From: Pseudochrobactrum saccharolyticum
Lineage (GTDB): Bacteria; Pseudomonadota; Alphaproteobacteria; Rhizobiales; Rhizobiaceae
DNA length: 64,000 nt
NCBI RefSeq assembly: GCF_008801715.1
Contig: NZ_VZPG01000005.1
Coordinates: 239,038-303,037 of the forward strand
Reading direction: 5' to 3'
Both the position numbers and the translations under genes were made by a program. The first letter of the stretch is position 1; the number at the start of each line of letters is the position of its first letter. The notes beneath the pieces were generated by a model. That model worked only from the letters and a program-made list of their open reading frames with translations. It did no database searches and had not been told where the DNA came from. Shown here piece by piece: positions 27,018-34,803 of this stretch.

Positions 27018-28019
27018 TTACTCGATGCCGAGTTCCTTGCGGACTTCCGCGTAATTATCGCGCAAGGCTAGCTGACCGGATGTCAGAATGAGCTTTTCAG
27101 GCTCTTTTCCATCCGCCAGCCATGCATACATATTCATCGCTGTTTCGTAACCATGACGCTTTGGCGAGATGATTACAGTGCCGTAGAAACCGGTCGGGCT
27201 AGGCTTTTTAAACTCATTAATCGCAGATTCTGCACCGCCGATACCAACCGCCACAACATTCTCTGACGGAATGCCAACGCTTTCCGTTGCGCGTACCGCA
27301 CCAAGCACGGACTCATCATTGAGGCCAACAGCAACCCAATATTTGATATCCGCATTCTTGTTGAGAACAACAGTGGATGCATTCAGCGCGGCCTCAGTAT
27401 CGGTTTTTGCCTGTGGTGCCGCAAAAATATTGGTTTCCGGCAATCCGTTTTCTTTCATAACCGAAAGCGCGCCTTCAACACGGTCAACGGCAGTCGGTAA
27501 CTGGTCATAGGAAACACGGATTGCACCGACATTCTTCCAGTCCCAGCCACGTTTTTTGACTTCTTCGCTGATGGCGCGGCCAACTTCCTCACCGATTTTG
27601 GTGGCGGAAATCCCCATATGCGCCACATCTTCCAGCGGCTTGCCATCCGCACCGACAAGACGGTCATCGACAGTCATCAATTTCAGACCATTGGCCTCGG
27701 CCTTGGCGACGATACCCGGCCCGAGCTTCACATCCGGTGTACAGATGATCACACCGGTAGCGCCCTGTGCAGCCAGATTATCCAGTGCAGACTGCACCTT
27801 CTCACCGTCTTCCGCACCGATTTTGACCAGAGTGAAACCTTTTTCCTTTGCCGCTACATCGGCAAATTTCCACTCATCCTGAAACCACGGTTCTTCCGGC
27901 TGCTTTACAACAAAGCCGATTTTCACATCCGCCGCATAGGCTGCAGATGGTCCTGCAACAGCCGTGAAAACCACACCGGCCATCATTCCGGCTAAAGCAG
28001 CCGTTTTTAAAAAGCGCAT
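27018..28019 (-). CDS. AraF-like sugar ABC transporter substrate-binding protein
   Basis: A 333-residue periplasmic protein with a Sec signal ending near AYA (residue 29). The mature start VKIGFVVKQPEEPWFQDEWK closely matches E. coli AraF as I remember it, including the PEEPWFQ sugar-contact segment; further matches are CTPDVKLG, GLNDESVLGAVRATE and PTGFYGTV. AraF binds L-arabinose and also D-galactose and D-fucose, all of which fit the oxidative pathway encoded downstream. It is the first gene of the leftward operon, about 90 bp from the operator palindrome. Confidence 0.88.
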   Translation of the reverse strand: MRFLKTAALAGMMAGVVFTAVAGPSAAYAADVKIGFVVKQPEEPWFQDEWKFADVAAKEKGFTLVKIGAEDGEKVQSALDNLAAQGATGVIICTPDVKLGPGIVAKAEANGLKLMTVDDRLVGADGKPLEDVAHMGISATKIGEEVGRAISEEVKKRGWDWKNVGAIRVSYDQLPTAVDRVEGALSVMKENGLPETNIFAAPQAKTDTEAALNASTVVLNKNADIKYWVAVGLNDESVLGAVRATESVGIPSENVVAVGIGGAESAINEFKKPSPTGFYGTVIISPKRHGYETAMNMYAWLADGKEPEKLILTSGQLALRDNYAEVRKELGIE

Positions 28020-28107
28020 ATCTTTCCTCCCAAAGATTGCACGTCATCTCAAGCTCCCACAGCCTTGTCATGACGCTGATGTCCTCCATCGCCGGTCACG
28101 CTAAAAC

Positions 28108-28146
28108 AAATCATCATACCAGTCAATAATTCTTGTATGATGATTT
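28108..28146. promoter_or_regulatory. operator-like 12-bp inverted repeat between the sugar operon and its GntR gene
   Basis: AAATCATCATAC (28108-28119) and GTATGATGATTT (28135-28146) form a perfect 12-bp inverted repeat with a 15-bp spacer, in the divergent promoter region. The half-site TTGTATGAT resembles operators of FCD-type GntR regulators. It is the best candidate binding site of the regulator at 28285-29019, for control of both directions. Confidence 0.65.
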
Positions 28147-28284
28147 AAAATTGTTCATTATACATAATTAAACAACTGAGTGCCTTGCGGTTTCCGTCTG
28201 TCAAACCCTATGACTATGATCAGAGCCTGCATTAAAGCCGGAAACTGAACAACCGGATGGCCGGATTAAAACGAAAGAAAAGCC

Positions 28285-29019
28285 GTGACCGAAATGTCTG
28301 AGCAGAGCCTGCATGCCCCTTCCCGTACAACGCGGCCAAGGGTACAAAAAAGCATCACTGCGACGCTCGCCGCTGACATTCTCAATGGCCGCTTCAAGCC
28401 GGGCTCAATGCTGCCCCGCGAAAATGATCTGTGTGAAGAATATGGCGTCAGCCGCACGGTCATCCGCGAAACGATAAAAACACTGGAGTCCAAAGGGCTG
28501 GTGCGCGGTAAGCCGCGTATCGGCACAGTTGTGTGCGAACAGGACGACTGGAATCTGCTGGATCAGCAGGTGTTGGACTGGTTGGGGCCGCGCATCGTCG
28601 ATCTGGATTTATTGCTCTGCGTTCTGGAAGCCCGCCGCGCGATTGAACCGGTCGCTGCCGAACTGGCAACCCAGCGCGCATCCGCCATGGATATTGCGGC
28701 GCTGGAAATAGCATGGAACAAGATGAATGAGGCGGGCAGCGATATTGAAGCCTTCACGCAGGGCGATGTCGACTTCCACATCGCTCTGTTGCGGGCAAGC
28801 CATAATCAGGTCTTTCGCCAGCTTTGCGGCATTATTGAAGCCGCATTGCGCTATACGCTTTACACATCCAATGATGCAGTTGCGAGCCGCGATGAGGCCA
28901 TTTCCGAACATCTGGAACTGATTGAAGCCATACGGCTGCGCGATAAAGAACGGGCGCGCAACAGTTCCAATAAAATGCTGGATCTTGCCGCCCGCGATCT
29001 TGGTATGAAAGACAAGTAA
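28285..29019 (+). CDS. FadR/GntR-family (FCD) transcriptional regulator
   Basis: The product (244 residues from GTG 28285, 241 from ATG 28294; neither site has a strong Shine-Dalgarno) has an N-terminal winged helix: SITATLAADILNGRFKPGSM, then PRENDLCEEYGVSRTVIRET with the recognition helix, and GLVRGKPRIGTVV as the wing. The C-terminal FCD domain carries metal-type residues (GDVDFHIALLRASHN, then EHLELIEAI). Divergent orientation and the palindrome between promoters mark it as local regulator of the galactose/arabinose oxidation operon; an intermediate such as the aldonate or KDGal is the likely effector. Confidence 0.9.
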   Translation: MTEMSEQSLHAPSRTTRPRVQKSITATLAADILNGRFKPGSMLPRENDLCEEYGVSRTVIRETIKTLESKGLVRGKPRIGTVVCEQDDWNLLDQQVLDWLGPRIVDLDLLLCVLEARRAIEPVAAELATQRASAMDIAALEIAWNKMNEAGSDIEAFTQGDVDFHIALLRASHNQVFRQLCGIIEAALRYTLYTSNDAVASRDEAISEHLELIEAIRLRDKERARNSSNKMLDLAARDLGMKDK

Positions 29020-29064
29020 AACGGCCAGCACAATTGAGCACAGGCCGTTATAAGCGAAAACCGC

Positions 29065-29823
29065 TCAGCGATTATGATAGGCTTCGGCAGCAGCGCAAAA
29101 TGCTGCCAGCAGATGCACATCACCTTCCATCTGTTTATATTCCGGATGCCATTGCACACCGATGGCAAAGCTCTTTTCCGTGTGCTCAATCGCTTCAATA
29201 ATACCGTCTTCAGCCGTAGCTGTCACACGCATCGGCGCTTTAACTGTACGCACCGACTGATGATGCGAGCTGTTGACATGCTGGCCGGTTGTGCCAACCA
29301 ATTTCGCCAGCAGGCTGTCTTCTTTAATTGCGATACTGTGCCCTGCGCGTTCCTTGCCACCGGCATTTTCTGTATCTTTCGAAACAGAATGTTCCAATGC
29401 GCCCGAGACTTCATCCGGAATATGCTGCACCAGCGTACCGCCGGCAATAACAGCCAGCAGCTGATGGCCGCCGCAAATCCCCAGCACCGGCATATCGCGC
29501 TCCAGCGCACCGCGCAGAACCGCCGCTTCAAATTCTGTCCGCGCCGGTTTCAGACGGATTGTGTCCGTACGCGCTTCTTCGCCAAACATTGCAGGCGGCA
29601 CATCAAAAGCACCGCCGGTTACAACCAGCCCGTCAATCATATTCAGATAGGTTTCAGCCAGTTCTGTGAGATGCGGCAAGGCAACCGGCGCAGCGCCCGC
29701 CTCTTCAAGGCAGGACAGATAATTCTGGCGGATTGCATACCATGGAGAATCCGAAAATCCGCCGCCCTCTTCGCTGTCGAGTGTCACGCCGATGATCGGC
29801 CGGAATAGTGTTTTCTGTGTCAT
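29065..29823 (-). CDS. gamma-glutamyl-GABA hydrolase-like class I glutamine amidotransferase (PuuD family)
   Basis: The 252-residue protein belongs to peptidase family C26. The nucleophile elbow is GICGGHQLLAV with Cys117, and the His/Glu pair lies in QWHPEYK near 225. PuuD-type enzymes cleave gamma-glutamyl amides in polyamine breakdown. No other Puu genes are adjacent; it converges with the GntR gene and is not clearly part of an operon. It could serve any gamma-glutamylated amine. Confidence 0.85.
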   Translation of the reverse strand: MTQKTLFRPIIGVTLDSEEGGGFSDSPWYAIRQNYLSCLEEAGAAPVALPHLTELAETYLNMIDGLVVTGGAFDVPPAMFGEEARTDTIRLKPARTEFEAAVLRGALERDMPVLGICGGHQLLAVIAGGTLVQHIPDEVSGALEHSVSKDTENAGGKERAGHSIAIKEDSLLAKLVGTTGQHVNSSHHQSVRTVKAPMRVTATAEDGIIEAIEHTEKSFAIGVQWHPEYKQMEGDVHLLAAFCAAAEAYHNR

Positions 29824-30195
29824 TGTGCCGTGCTTTTATAATGAAATTTCTGTGCCTGAATGAATACGTCCTGTTGAGCGAAAACAAGCGCTATTATCAT
29901 CTGGCCTCATGCATTTTTGCGATCAGCAATCGCCTTACCTGCACATCATAGTCATACTTGTTTTTATTACATTTTTGCATTATATTTCAGGCAGTCGTCT
30001 TAAGGAGATTTATGCGCAGCATCCTTCATCGTTGATCCTCTGCTTATGCAGAGCCGCCTGTCACACACAGGCTCCAACGGCTTGCGCCCGACTTTTTCTC
30101 CTTATCAGGACAATTCCCATGATGACTCAGATCATGCTGCCATGTGTTGGCGGTTTCTGTGGGCTGTTCGTCCGTTTCCAACAACGGAGACAGCC
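29824..30195. other. intergenic region upstream of the YjhX-like gene
   Basis: About 370 bp. It should hold the puuD-like promoter (leftward) and the yjhX-like promoter (rightward). It contains a seven-codon reading frame at 30012-30035 with a very good ribosome site, followed by short inverted repeats (CTCTGC/GCAGAG, 30038-30053; CCTGT/ACAGG, 30057-30071) before the YjhX start. No larger gene is visible. Confidence 0.5.
30012..30035 (+). CDS. possible 7-residue leader peptide
   Basis: ATG at 30012 is preceded by TAAGGAGATTT, a near-perfect Shine-Dalgarno, and reads MRSILHR before TGA at 30033. The hairpins just downstream and the next gene (YjhX-like) 160 bp away fit an attenuation or translational-coupling leader. 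The evidence is only the ribosome site and layout; chance is possible. Confidence 0.3.
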   Translation: MRSILHR

Positions 30196-30450
30196 ATGAA
30201 TATTTCACGTTTTGAACGCCGTATTCTCGATATGTTGGCCAAAGGCGGCCGTATCGAACCGGAAAAAGATGACAATGGCAAAATTATTGATGTCGATTTC
30301 ATCTCCCGCGAGGGCTGGTTTCTTGACGGTACAGATTTACAAACCTTCAAAAAACTGCGCGCCAAACGGCTGATCGCCTCGTTTAACGGCAGTGCTTATC
30401 GCATTTCCAAACAAGGCATTCAAAGTCTGCAAATCGCCCGCAATGCATAG
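30196..30450 (+). CDS. yjhX: YjhX-family protein (putative toxin of UPF0386)
   Basis: I start at the ATG at 30196 (MNISRFERRILDMLAKGG) with GGAG 7 nt upstream; an in-frame extension to 30046 is not supported. The 84-residue product matches YjhX: the conserved SREGWFLD segment near residue 36, FKKLRAKRLIASFNG near 49, and YRISKQGI near 65, which together look like a small winged helix. In E. coli, YjhX is described as a toxin paired with the acetyltransferase-like YjhQ; no YjhQ-like gene adjoins here, so it may have another role. A terminator follows at once. Confidence 0.85.
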   Translation: MNISRFERRILDMLAKGGRIEPEKDDNGKIIDVDFISREGWFLDGTDLQTFKKLRAKRLIASFNGSAYRISKQGIQSLQIARNA

Positions 30451-30454
30451 ATAA

Positions 30455-30482
30455 AAAGCGCAGCACTCACATGCTGCGCTTT
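30455..30482 (+). terminator. intrinsic terminator after yjhX
   Basis: AAAGCGCAGCA (30455-30465) pairs with TGCTGCGCTTT (30472-30482) around a 6-nt loop, followed by CTTATTTTTA. It lies 4 nt after the stop of the YjhX-like gene. Confidence 0.85.
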
Positions 30483-30490
30483 CTTATTTT

Positions 30491-30541
30491 TAGAGCATAA
30501 TTCCTTAAACTTGGATCAGTTTAAGGTAAAATTATGCTCTA
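30491..30541. repeat. imperfect palindrome, first of a pair
   Basis: TAGAGCATAATT (30491-30502) pairs with AATTATGCTCTA (30530-30541); inside, CCTTAAAC (30503-30510) pairs with GTTTAAGG (30519-30526) with a 3-nt bulge. The layout fits dispersed intergenic palindromes of the Brucella/Ochrobactrum group. It sits between convergent genes. Confidence 0.6.
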
Positions 30542-30552
30542 ACTTTAAAGTG

Positions 30553-30596
30553 TTAGAGCGACCTTTGTGTGCCAAGTCTGGCACACGGCGCTCTAA
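30553..30596. repeat. imperfect palindrome, second of a pair, overlapping a permease stop codon
   Basis: TTAGAGCG (30553-30560) pairs with CGCTCTAA (30589-30596); inside, GTGTGCCA (30567-30574) pairs with TGGCACAC (30579-30586). The right arm contains the TAG stop of the leftward permease (30593-30595). Both palindromes start with the same TTAGAGC core. Confidence 0.6.
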
Positions 30597-31282
30597 TCTA
30601 ACGACAGACGCTGTGAACCGCTGATCTTGTTCTCCGCCCATTTGGAAAATTTGAGGATCGGATAACAATAGACGAAATAAACCAGCGCAATCAGACCATA
30701 GATAAACAACACATCGCGCGGGAAGCGCAACATCGACACTTCGCCCTGACGGGTCAGTTCGGCAATCCCGATCACCGAGAGAATAGCCGTGCTCTTGATG
30801 ATAATCACATAGACACTGCTCATCGGCGCAATGGTCAGTTTTAGCGCCTGAGGCAAAATCACATGCCACAATTTCTGCAACTGGCTCATACCGACCGCAG
30901 TTGCAGCCTCCCACTGGCCGCGCGGCACCGCATCAATCGCACTGCACACAATTTCAGCCACATAGCAGGATGTATAGAGCGACAGCGCCACAAAAGCCGC
31001 TGTGGTGGAATCCCAGCTCAGCCATTCAATCCCTGTATTCGGCAGCACGAAATAGAACACATAGAGCTGCACCAGAAAGGGTGTGCCGCGCAAAATATGC
31101 ACATAACCGCCAAAGAGCTGTGTCAAAACAGGAATGCGATAACTGCGTATAATCCCGATCACAGTCCCGATGATTGATCCCGCCAGAATTGCGACCAGCG
31201 AAACCGTAAAAGTCTCTTTGAACCCCTGCCAAAGGAATGGCATCACCGAGACTGTAAGCTTCCAATAATATTCAAACATCAT
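30593..31282 (-). CDS. polar amino acid ABC transporter permease (HisM/GlnP-type), second copy
   Basis: A 229-residue permease with about five hydrophobic segments and the family loop VPRGQWEAATAVGMSQLQKL near residue 140, followed by ILPQAL. HILRGTPFLVQLYVFYF near 63 is also typical of His/Glu/Gln-type permeases. It starts 1 nt after the previous permease gene and ends inside a palindromic repeat. With the other permease it forms a heterodimeric channel. Confidence 0.9.
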   Translation of the reverse strand: MMFEYYWKLTVSVMPFLWQGFKETFTVSLVAILAGSIIGTVIGIIRSYRIPVLTQLFGGYVHILRGTPFLVQLYVFYFVLPNTGIEWLSWDSTTAAFVALSLYTSCYVAEIVCSAIDAVPRGQWEAATAVGMSQLQKLWHVILPQALKLTIAPMSSVYVIIIKSTAILSVIGIAELTRQGEVSMLRFPRDVLFIYGLIALVYFVYCYPILKFSKWAENKISGSQRLSLD

Positions 31283-31283
31283 A

Positions 31284-31982
31284 TCAGCCTTTCGCAGCCC
31301 AGGCAGGACCTGCCAGCTTCTTTTTCACATGATGCGAAAGGAACAGCATCACACAATAGATAGCGAGATATCCGGCAGCGATTGTCAGGAAGCTCTCATT
31401 CGGGCGCACGCGCTCACTGTTGAGTAGCAGCCCCGCACTGGTGAATTCGAACACCGTAATCAGCGACAACAGCGATGTATCTTTAATCAGCACGGCCGTC
31501 TGGCCGAGCACAGGCGGGATCACATTGGCAAAAGCCTGCGGCAATACAATATGGATCAGCCGCTGTCCGTAACTCATGCCCACAGCTTTGGCAGCTTCAA
31601 CCTGTCCGCGCGGGACTGAACCGATACCGGTGCGGATGATCTCGGACATATAAGGCGTACAGTTAATAACCAGCGCGGCTATGCCAAGCCACATTTCCGG
31701 CCATTTGGCAGTAAACGGCAGCAGAACCGGCAGACCGAAATAGACCAGATAAATCTGCACCAGCAGCGGGGTCGAACGGATGAATGTGACATAAGCCTGT
31801 ATCAGATTGCGCAGCACTTTCCACTGCGTAAACATGATAACAGCCATGATCGTGCCGAGCACAAAAGACAGCGCAAAACTCACACCGGTTGCAATCAGCG
31901 TATTGCCCAGACCTTCTGCAAAGCGGTCGAGATACTGCGCAACGATGCGGTAATTGAAATAATCAAGAATGAATGATGACAT
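31284..31982 (-). CDS. polar amino acid ABC transporter permease (HisQ/GlnP-type), first copy
   Basis: A 232-residue permease. Seen: FIRSTPLLVQIYLVYFGLP near residue 67, the ATPase-contact loop VPRGQVEAAKAVGMSYGQRL near 122, and ILPQAFANVIPPVLGQ. About five membrane helices. It follows the binding-protein gene by about 107 nt and precedes the second permease directly. Confidence 0.9.
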   Translation of the reverse strand: MSSFILDYFNYRIVAQYLDRFAEGLGNTLIATGVSFALSFVLGTIMAVIMFTQWKVLRNLIQAYVTFIRSTPLLVQIYLVYFGLPVLLPFTAKWPEMWLGIAALVINCTPYMSEIIRTGIGSVPRGQVEAAKAVGMSYGQRLIHIVLPQAFANVIPPVLGQTAVLIKDTSLLSLITVFEFTSAGLLLNSERVRPNESFLTIAAGYLAIYCVMLFLSHHVKKKLAGPAWAAKG

Positions 31983-32089
31983 TATCCGGTCCCGGATATT
32001 TCACGCAGGCAGACAGTCTGCCGCGGCGCAAAATATTTAAAACAGTAAGGCTCCTGCCCGCCCGAATGGCAGGCAGGAGATGGCTTCTG

Positions 32090-32899
32090 TTACTTGTGGT
32101 CTTTTTCCCACTCGGTGGTGTTCCACCAGTAATTGACCATCTGGTCGAGACGCTTGTCGGAGGTGATCAGTTCAACATAATTGTCGAGCCAGAACTTCAG
32201 ATGCGCTTCATCAGGGCGCACGGCAAAGGCCAGCGGGTTTTTGACGATAATGCCGTCAAGAATTTTCAGATTACCGAATTCATTGACGAAATTGGTGACG
32301 TTGCCAAGATCGGAAACGGTTGCATCAATACGACCGGCAGACAATGCCTGTGCCACGGCAGCAGTACCACCGGTGAACTCTTTAAGCGTTGCCTTTGGCA
32401 TGAACTTTTTGATGGCTTCACTGTATGAACTGGCCTGTGTCGAGCCGATATTCAGACCTTCCTGATTAAGGTCTTCCCATTTGGCCAGCGGTGAATCATT
32501 TTTCACCACCGCAACGGTTTCTTCGTAGAACATCGGACGGGAGAACAGCAACTGAGCCGCACGCTGCGGGGTTGGTGTCATGTCGGCGGCAATCATATCC
32601 ACTTTGCCTGCCAGCAATGCCGGAATAAGACCTTTCCAGTCATAATCCTGAAACACGACTTTAACGCCGAGATCCTCACCCATCATACGGGCAAGTTCTA
32701 CAGCCAGACCGGTTTGCTTGCCATCTTTATTGATGAAGCTGACCGGCGCGCCCTGCGTTTGCACGGCAACACGCAGCTCACCGCGTTTCAGAATTTCTTC
32801 CATAATATCTGCTTTGGCGGTGCTTGCAGCACCGACAGACATAGCGGCCACACCCGCCAGCATTCCGATCGACAGAGCGATTTTTTTCAGAAATTTCAT
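32090..32899 (-). CDS. amino acid ABC transporter substrate-binding protein
   Basis: A 269-residue family-3 solute-binding protein with a Sec signal ending near SVGAASTAKA (about residue 30). Seen: GELRVAVQTQGAPVSFIN at the mature start, GLAVELARMMGEDLGVKV, and DMIAADMTPTPQRA near 118, the usual ligand-contact region with the Arg for the carboxylate. Transport genes flank it. Because LysA- and DapF-like genes lead the operon, I infer a diamino acid such as diaminopimelate as ligand. Confidence 0.88.
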   Translation of the reverse strand: MKFLKKIALSIGMLAGVAAMSVGAASTAKADIMEEILKRGELRVAVQTQGAPVSFINKDGKQTGLAVELARMMGEDLGVKVVFQDYDWKGLIPALLAGKVDMIAADMTPTPQRAAQLLFSRPMFYEETVAVVKNDSPLAKWEDLNQEGLNIGSTQASSYSEAIKKFMPKATLKEFTGGTAAVAQALSAGRIDATVSDLGNVTNFVNEFGNLKILDGIIVKNPLAFAVRPDEAHLKFWLDNYVELITSDKRLDQMVNYWWNTTEWEKDHK

Positions 32900-32964
32900 A
32901 ATGTTCTCCTCACTATTATATGGATTTACCCTTATTTACGGGCATTCATTTCCGTAACTTTCAA

Positions 32965-32983
32965 CAGACGTCTCCCACGTCTG
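32965..32983 (-). other. short stem-loop between ATPase and binding-protein genes
   Basis: CAGACGT (32965-32971) pairs with ACGTCTG (32977-32983) over a 5-nt loop, about 10 nt after the ATPase stop. No T-run follows. It could serve as a processing point that separates the abundant binding-protein message from upstream genes. Confidence 0.4.
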
Positions 32984-32993
32984 CCCCCTCCCT

Positions 32994-33740
32994 TTAAAGC
33001 ACCTGTTCGAGAAAATGCTGTGTGCGCTGATGAACCGGCTTGGAAAACAGCACATCCGGCGTTCCGGTTTCAACAATCTGCCCTTCATCCATGAAGATCA
33101 CACGATCAGCCACCTCACGGGCAAAACCCATTTCATGGGTGACAACCACCATGGTCATGCCGGATTTTGCCAGTTCTTTCATCAGATCGAGAATGCCGCC
33201 AACCATTTCAGGATCGAGCGCCGAGGTTGCCTCATCGAACAGCATCACTTTCGGGTTCATCGCCAAAGCACGGGCAATGGCCACGCGCTGCTGCTGACCA
33301 CCGGAAAGCTGGCTCGGATAATGTCCTGCACGTTCCGCAATCCCCACACGCGCCAGCATATCCTGTGCGATTTTCAGCGCCTCCGCCTTGGAGCGTTTCA
33401 GCACCACAGTCTGTGGCAGAACCACATTTTCCAGCGCTGTTTTATGCTGAAACAGATTGAAATGCTGAAACACCATGCCGATTTCAGAACGGGCATGATT
33501 GAGATCAGTCTTAGGATCGGAAATTGCCAGATTATTGACGGTGATCGTGCCGCTGTCGATGGCTTCCAGTGCATTGAGTGTGCGCAGCAAAGTGCTTTTA
33601 CCGGAACCGGAAGGACCGATAATGACCAGAACCTCCCCCTTCTCTACGGAAAAAGAGACATCGCCTAATGCACGGTGAGCTTTGCCGTTGCTGGTCGCAG
33701 GATAGGTCTTGCTGACATGCTCAACTGATATAAAAGTCAT
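32994..33740 (-). CDS. polar amino acid ABC transporter ATP-binding protein (GlnQ/HisP-type)
   Basis: A 248-residue ATPase with Walker [10 protein letters not shown] (about residues 38-46), signature LSGGQQQRV (about 143), Walker [14 protein letters not shown] and the [12 protein letters not shown] switch, all typical for GlnQ. A GAGGGGAAATA ribosome site precedes the ATG. It lies between the DapF-like gene and the binding protein in one unit. Confidence 0.92.
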   Translation of the reverse strand: MTFISVEHVSKTYPATSNGKAHRALGDVSFSVEKGEVLVIIGPSGSGKSTLLRTLNALEAIDSGTITVNNLAISDPKTDLNHARSEIGMVFQHFNLFQHKTALENVVLPQTVVLKRSKAEALKIAQDMLARVGIAERAGHYPSQLSGGQQQRVAIARALAMNPKVMLFDEATSALDPEMVGGILDLMKELAKSGMTMVVVTHEMGFAREVADRVIFMDEGQIVETGTPDVLFSKPVHQRTQHFLEQVL

Positions 33741-33802
33741 TATTTCCCCTCTATAACGCTGCCTCTAGCGGGCGATTATGCGTTATCCTTATTGAATTCT
33801 GT

Positions 33803-34690
33803 TTATGCTTCGTCAGGCAGAAATCCATAAAATGCGACAGCAACATCCCCTGTCAGGATAATTGTATCATCAGCACATAACTCGACCTGTAAAGCCCCGC
33901 CCGGCATTAAAACACGGAATTTTTTCTGATTTGTGCGTCCGCTGCGTACCGCCGCAACTGCCGCCGCACAGGCACCGCTGCCGCAAGCTTCCGTGAGAAT
34001 ACCGGGACGTTCATAAACCACTAATTTCAGTCGCGCCTCGTCACCTTCAGACGACAGCAGTTCAGCCACACCAATATTGGCCTGCTCCGGCAGATAAGTG
34101 CTATTTTGCACCACAGCGGCCTCAACCGGCACATCTACAGCATCAAAATCCGACACGAAATAAACAAGATGCGGATTGCCCATACTGACGGCAAAAGGCT
34201 CGGACAACGTACCGTGGTTCAGACGTCCGTCATGGTTCGCAAGCGGCCCTGCCAGCGGAATAGCCTGCCAATCTGTAACAGCTGGCGCCAGATACAGGCT
34301 GATACGTGGCTGCCCGTTTTCAGCCTCTGCCATACGGGCTTCGAGCAACCCGCCGAGCGTTTCTAAAATTACGGAATTTTTGCCTGCTTCCTGCATCCAG
34401 AGAAAAGCGGCACAACGGCTGGCATTAAAACAGGCCGGAGCCTCCATGCCATCCACATTATAGATGCGCATCCGCACATCAGCGCAGGCACTTTGTGGAG
34501 CTTCCAGCACCAGCAACTGGTCACCGCCAACACCGCGATGACGATCACAAATCTGGGCAATCATTGCTGCCTGCGGCCGGAAAGGCTTTTCCCGACCGTC
34601 AACCAGCACAAAATCATTCCCCAGCCCGTGGGTTTTGATGAAAAAAATCCCAGCGGCATCTCCCCGCGCCGCTTCGGAATATGGCCTCAT
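33803..34690 (-). CDS. diaminopimelate-epimerase-like protein with altered first active-site segment
   Basis: The 295-residue protein has the DapF fold: FIKTHGLGNDFVLVDGR near residues 17-33, and two cysteine regions. The first reads NVDGMEAPACFNASRC with Cys87; true DapF has CGNG after this Cys, here CFNA. The second reads TEACGSGACA with Cys236. Both catalytic cysteines are thus kept but the phosphate/backbone-binding GNG is lost. The ATG at 34690 follows AGGAGGGG. In an operon with a LysA-like gene and an amino acid importer, I infer epimerisation of an imported diamino acid rather than cell-wall synthesis. Proline or hydroxyproline racemase-like activity is a less likely alternative. Confidence 0.82.
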   Translation of the reverse strand: MRPYSEAARGDAAGIFFIKTHGLGNDFVLVDGREKPFRPQAAMIAQICDRHRGVGGDQLLVLEAPQSACADVRMRIYNVDGMEAPACFNASRCAAFLWMQEAGKNSVILETLGGLLEARMAEAENGQPRISLYLAPAVTDWQAIPLAGPLANHDGRLNHGTLSEPFAVSMGNPHLVYFVSDFDAVDVPVEAAVVQNSTYLPEQANIGVAELLSSEGDEARLKLVVYERPGILTEACGSGACAAAVAAVRSGRTNQKKFRVLMPGGALQVELCADDTIILTGDVAVAFYGFLPDEA

Positions 34691-34803
34691 ATTTCCCCTC
34701 CTCTTCGGGCTACTTTAGCAGCAGCCTCAGGAAACGGCCTCCCAACCGTTCCCTTGTACTGACCGGATCCTATAGATCCCGTACCTCTTGTCTCCTTACG
34801 CGA

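Noticed and set aside
30046..30195. N-terminal extension of the YjhX frame
   Set aside because: YjhX homologues begin at the ATG at 30196, which has its own GGAG site; the extension looks like untranslated leader.
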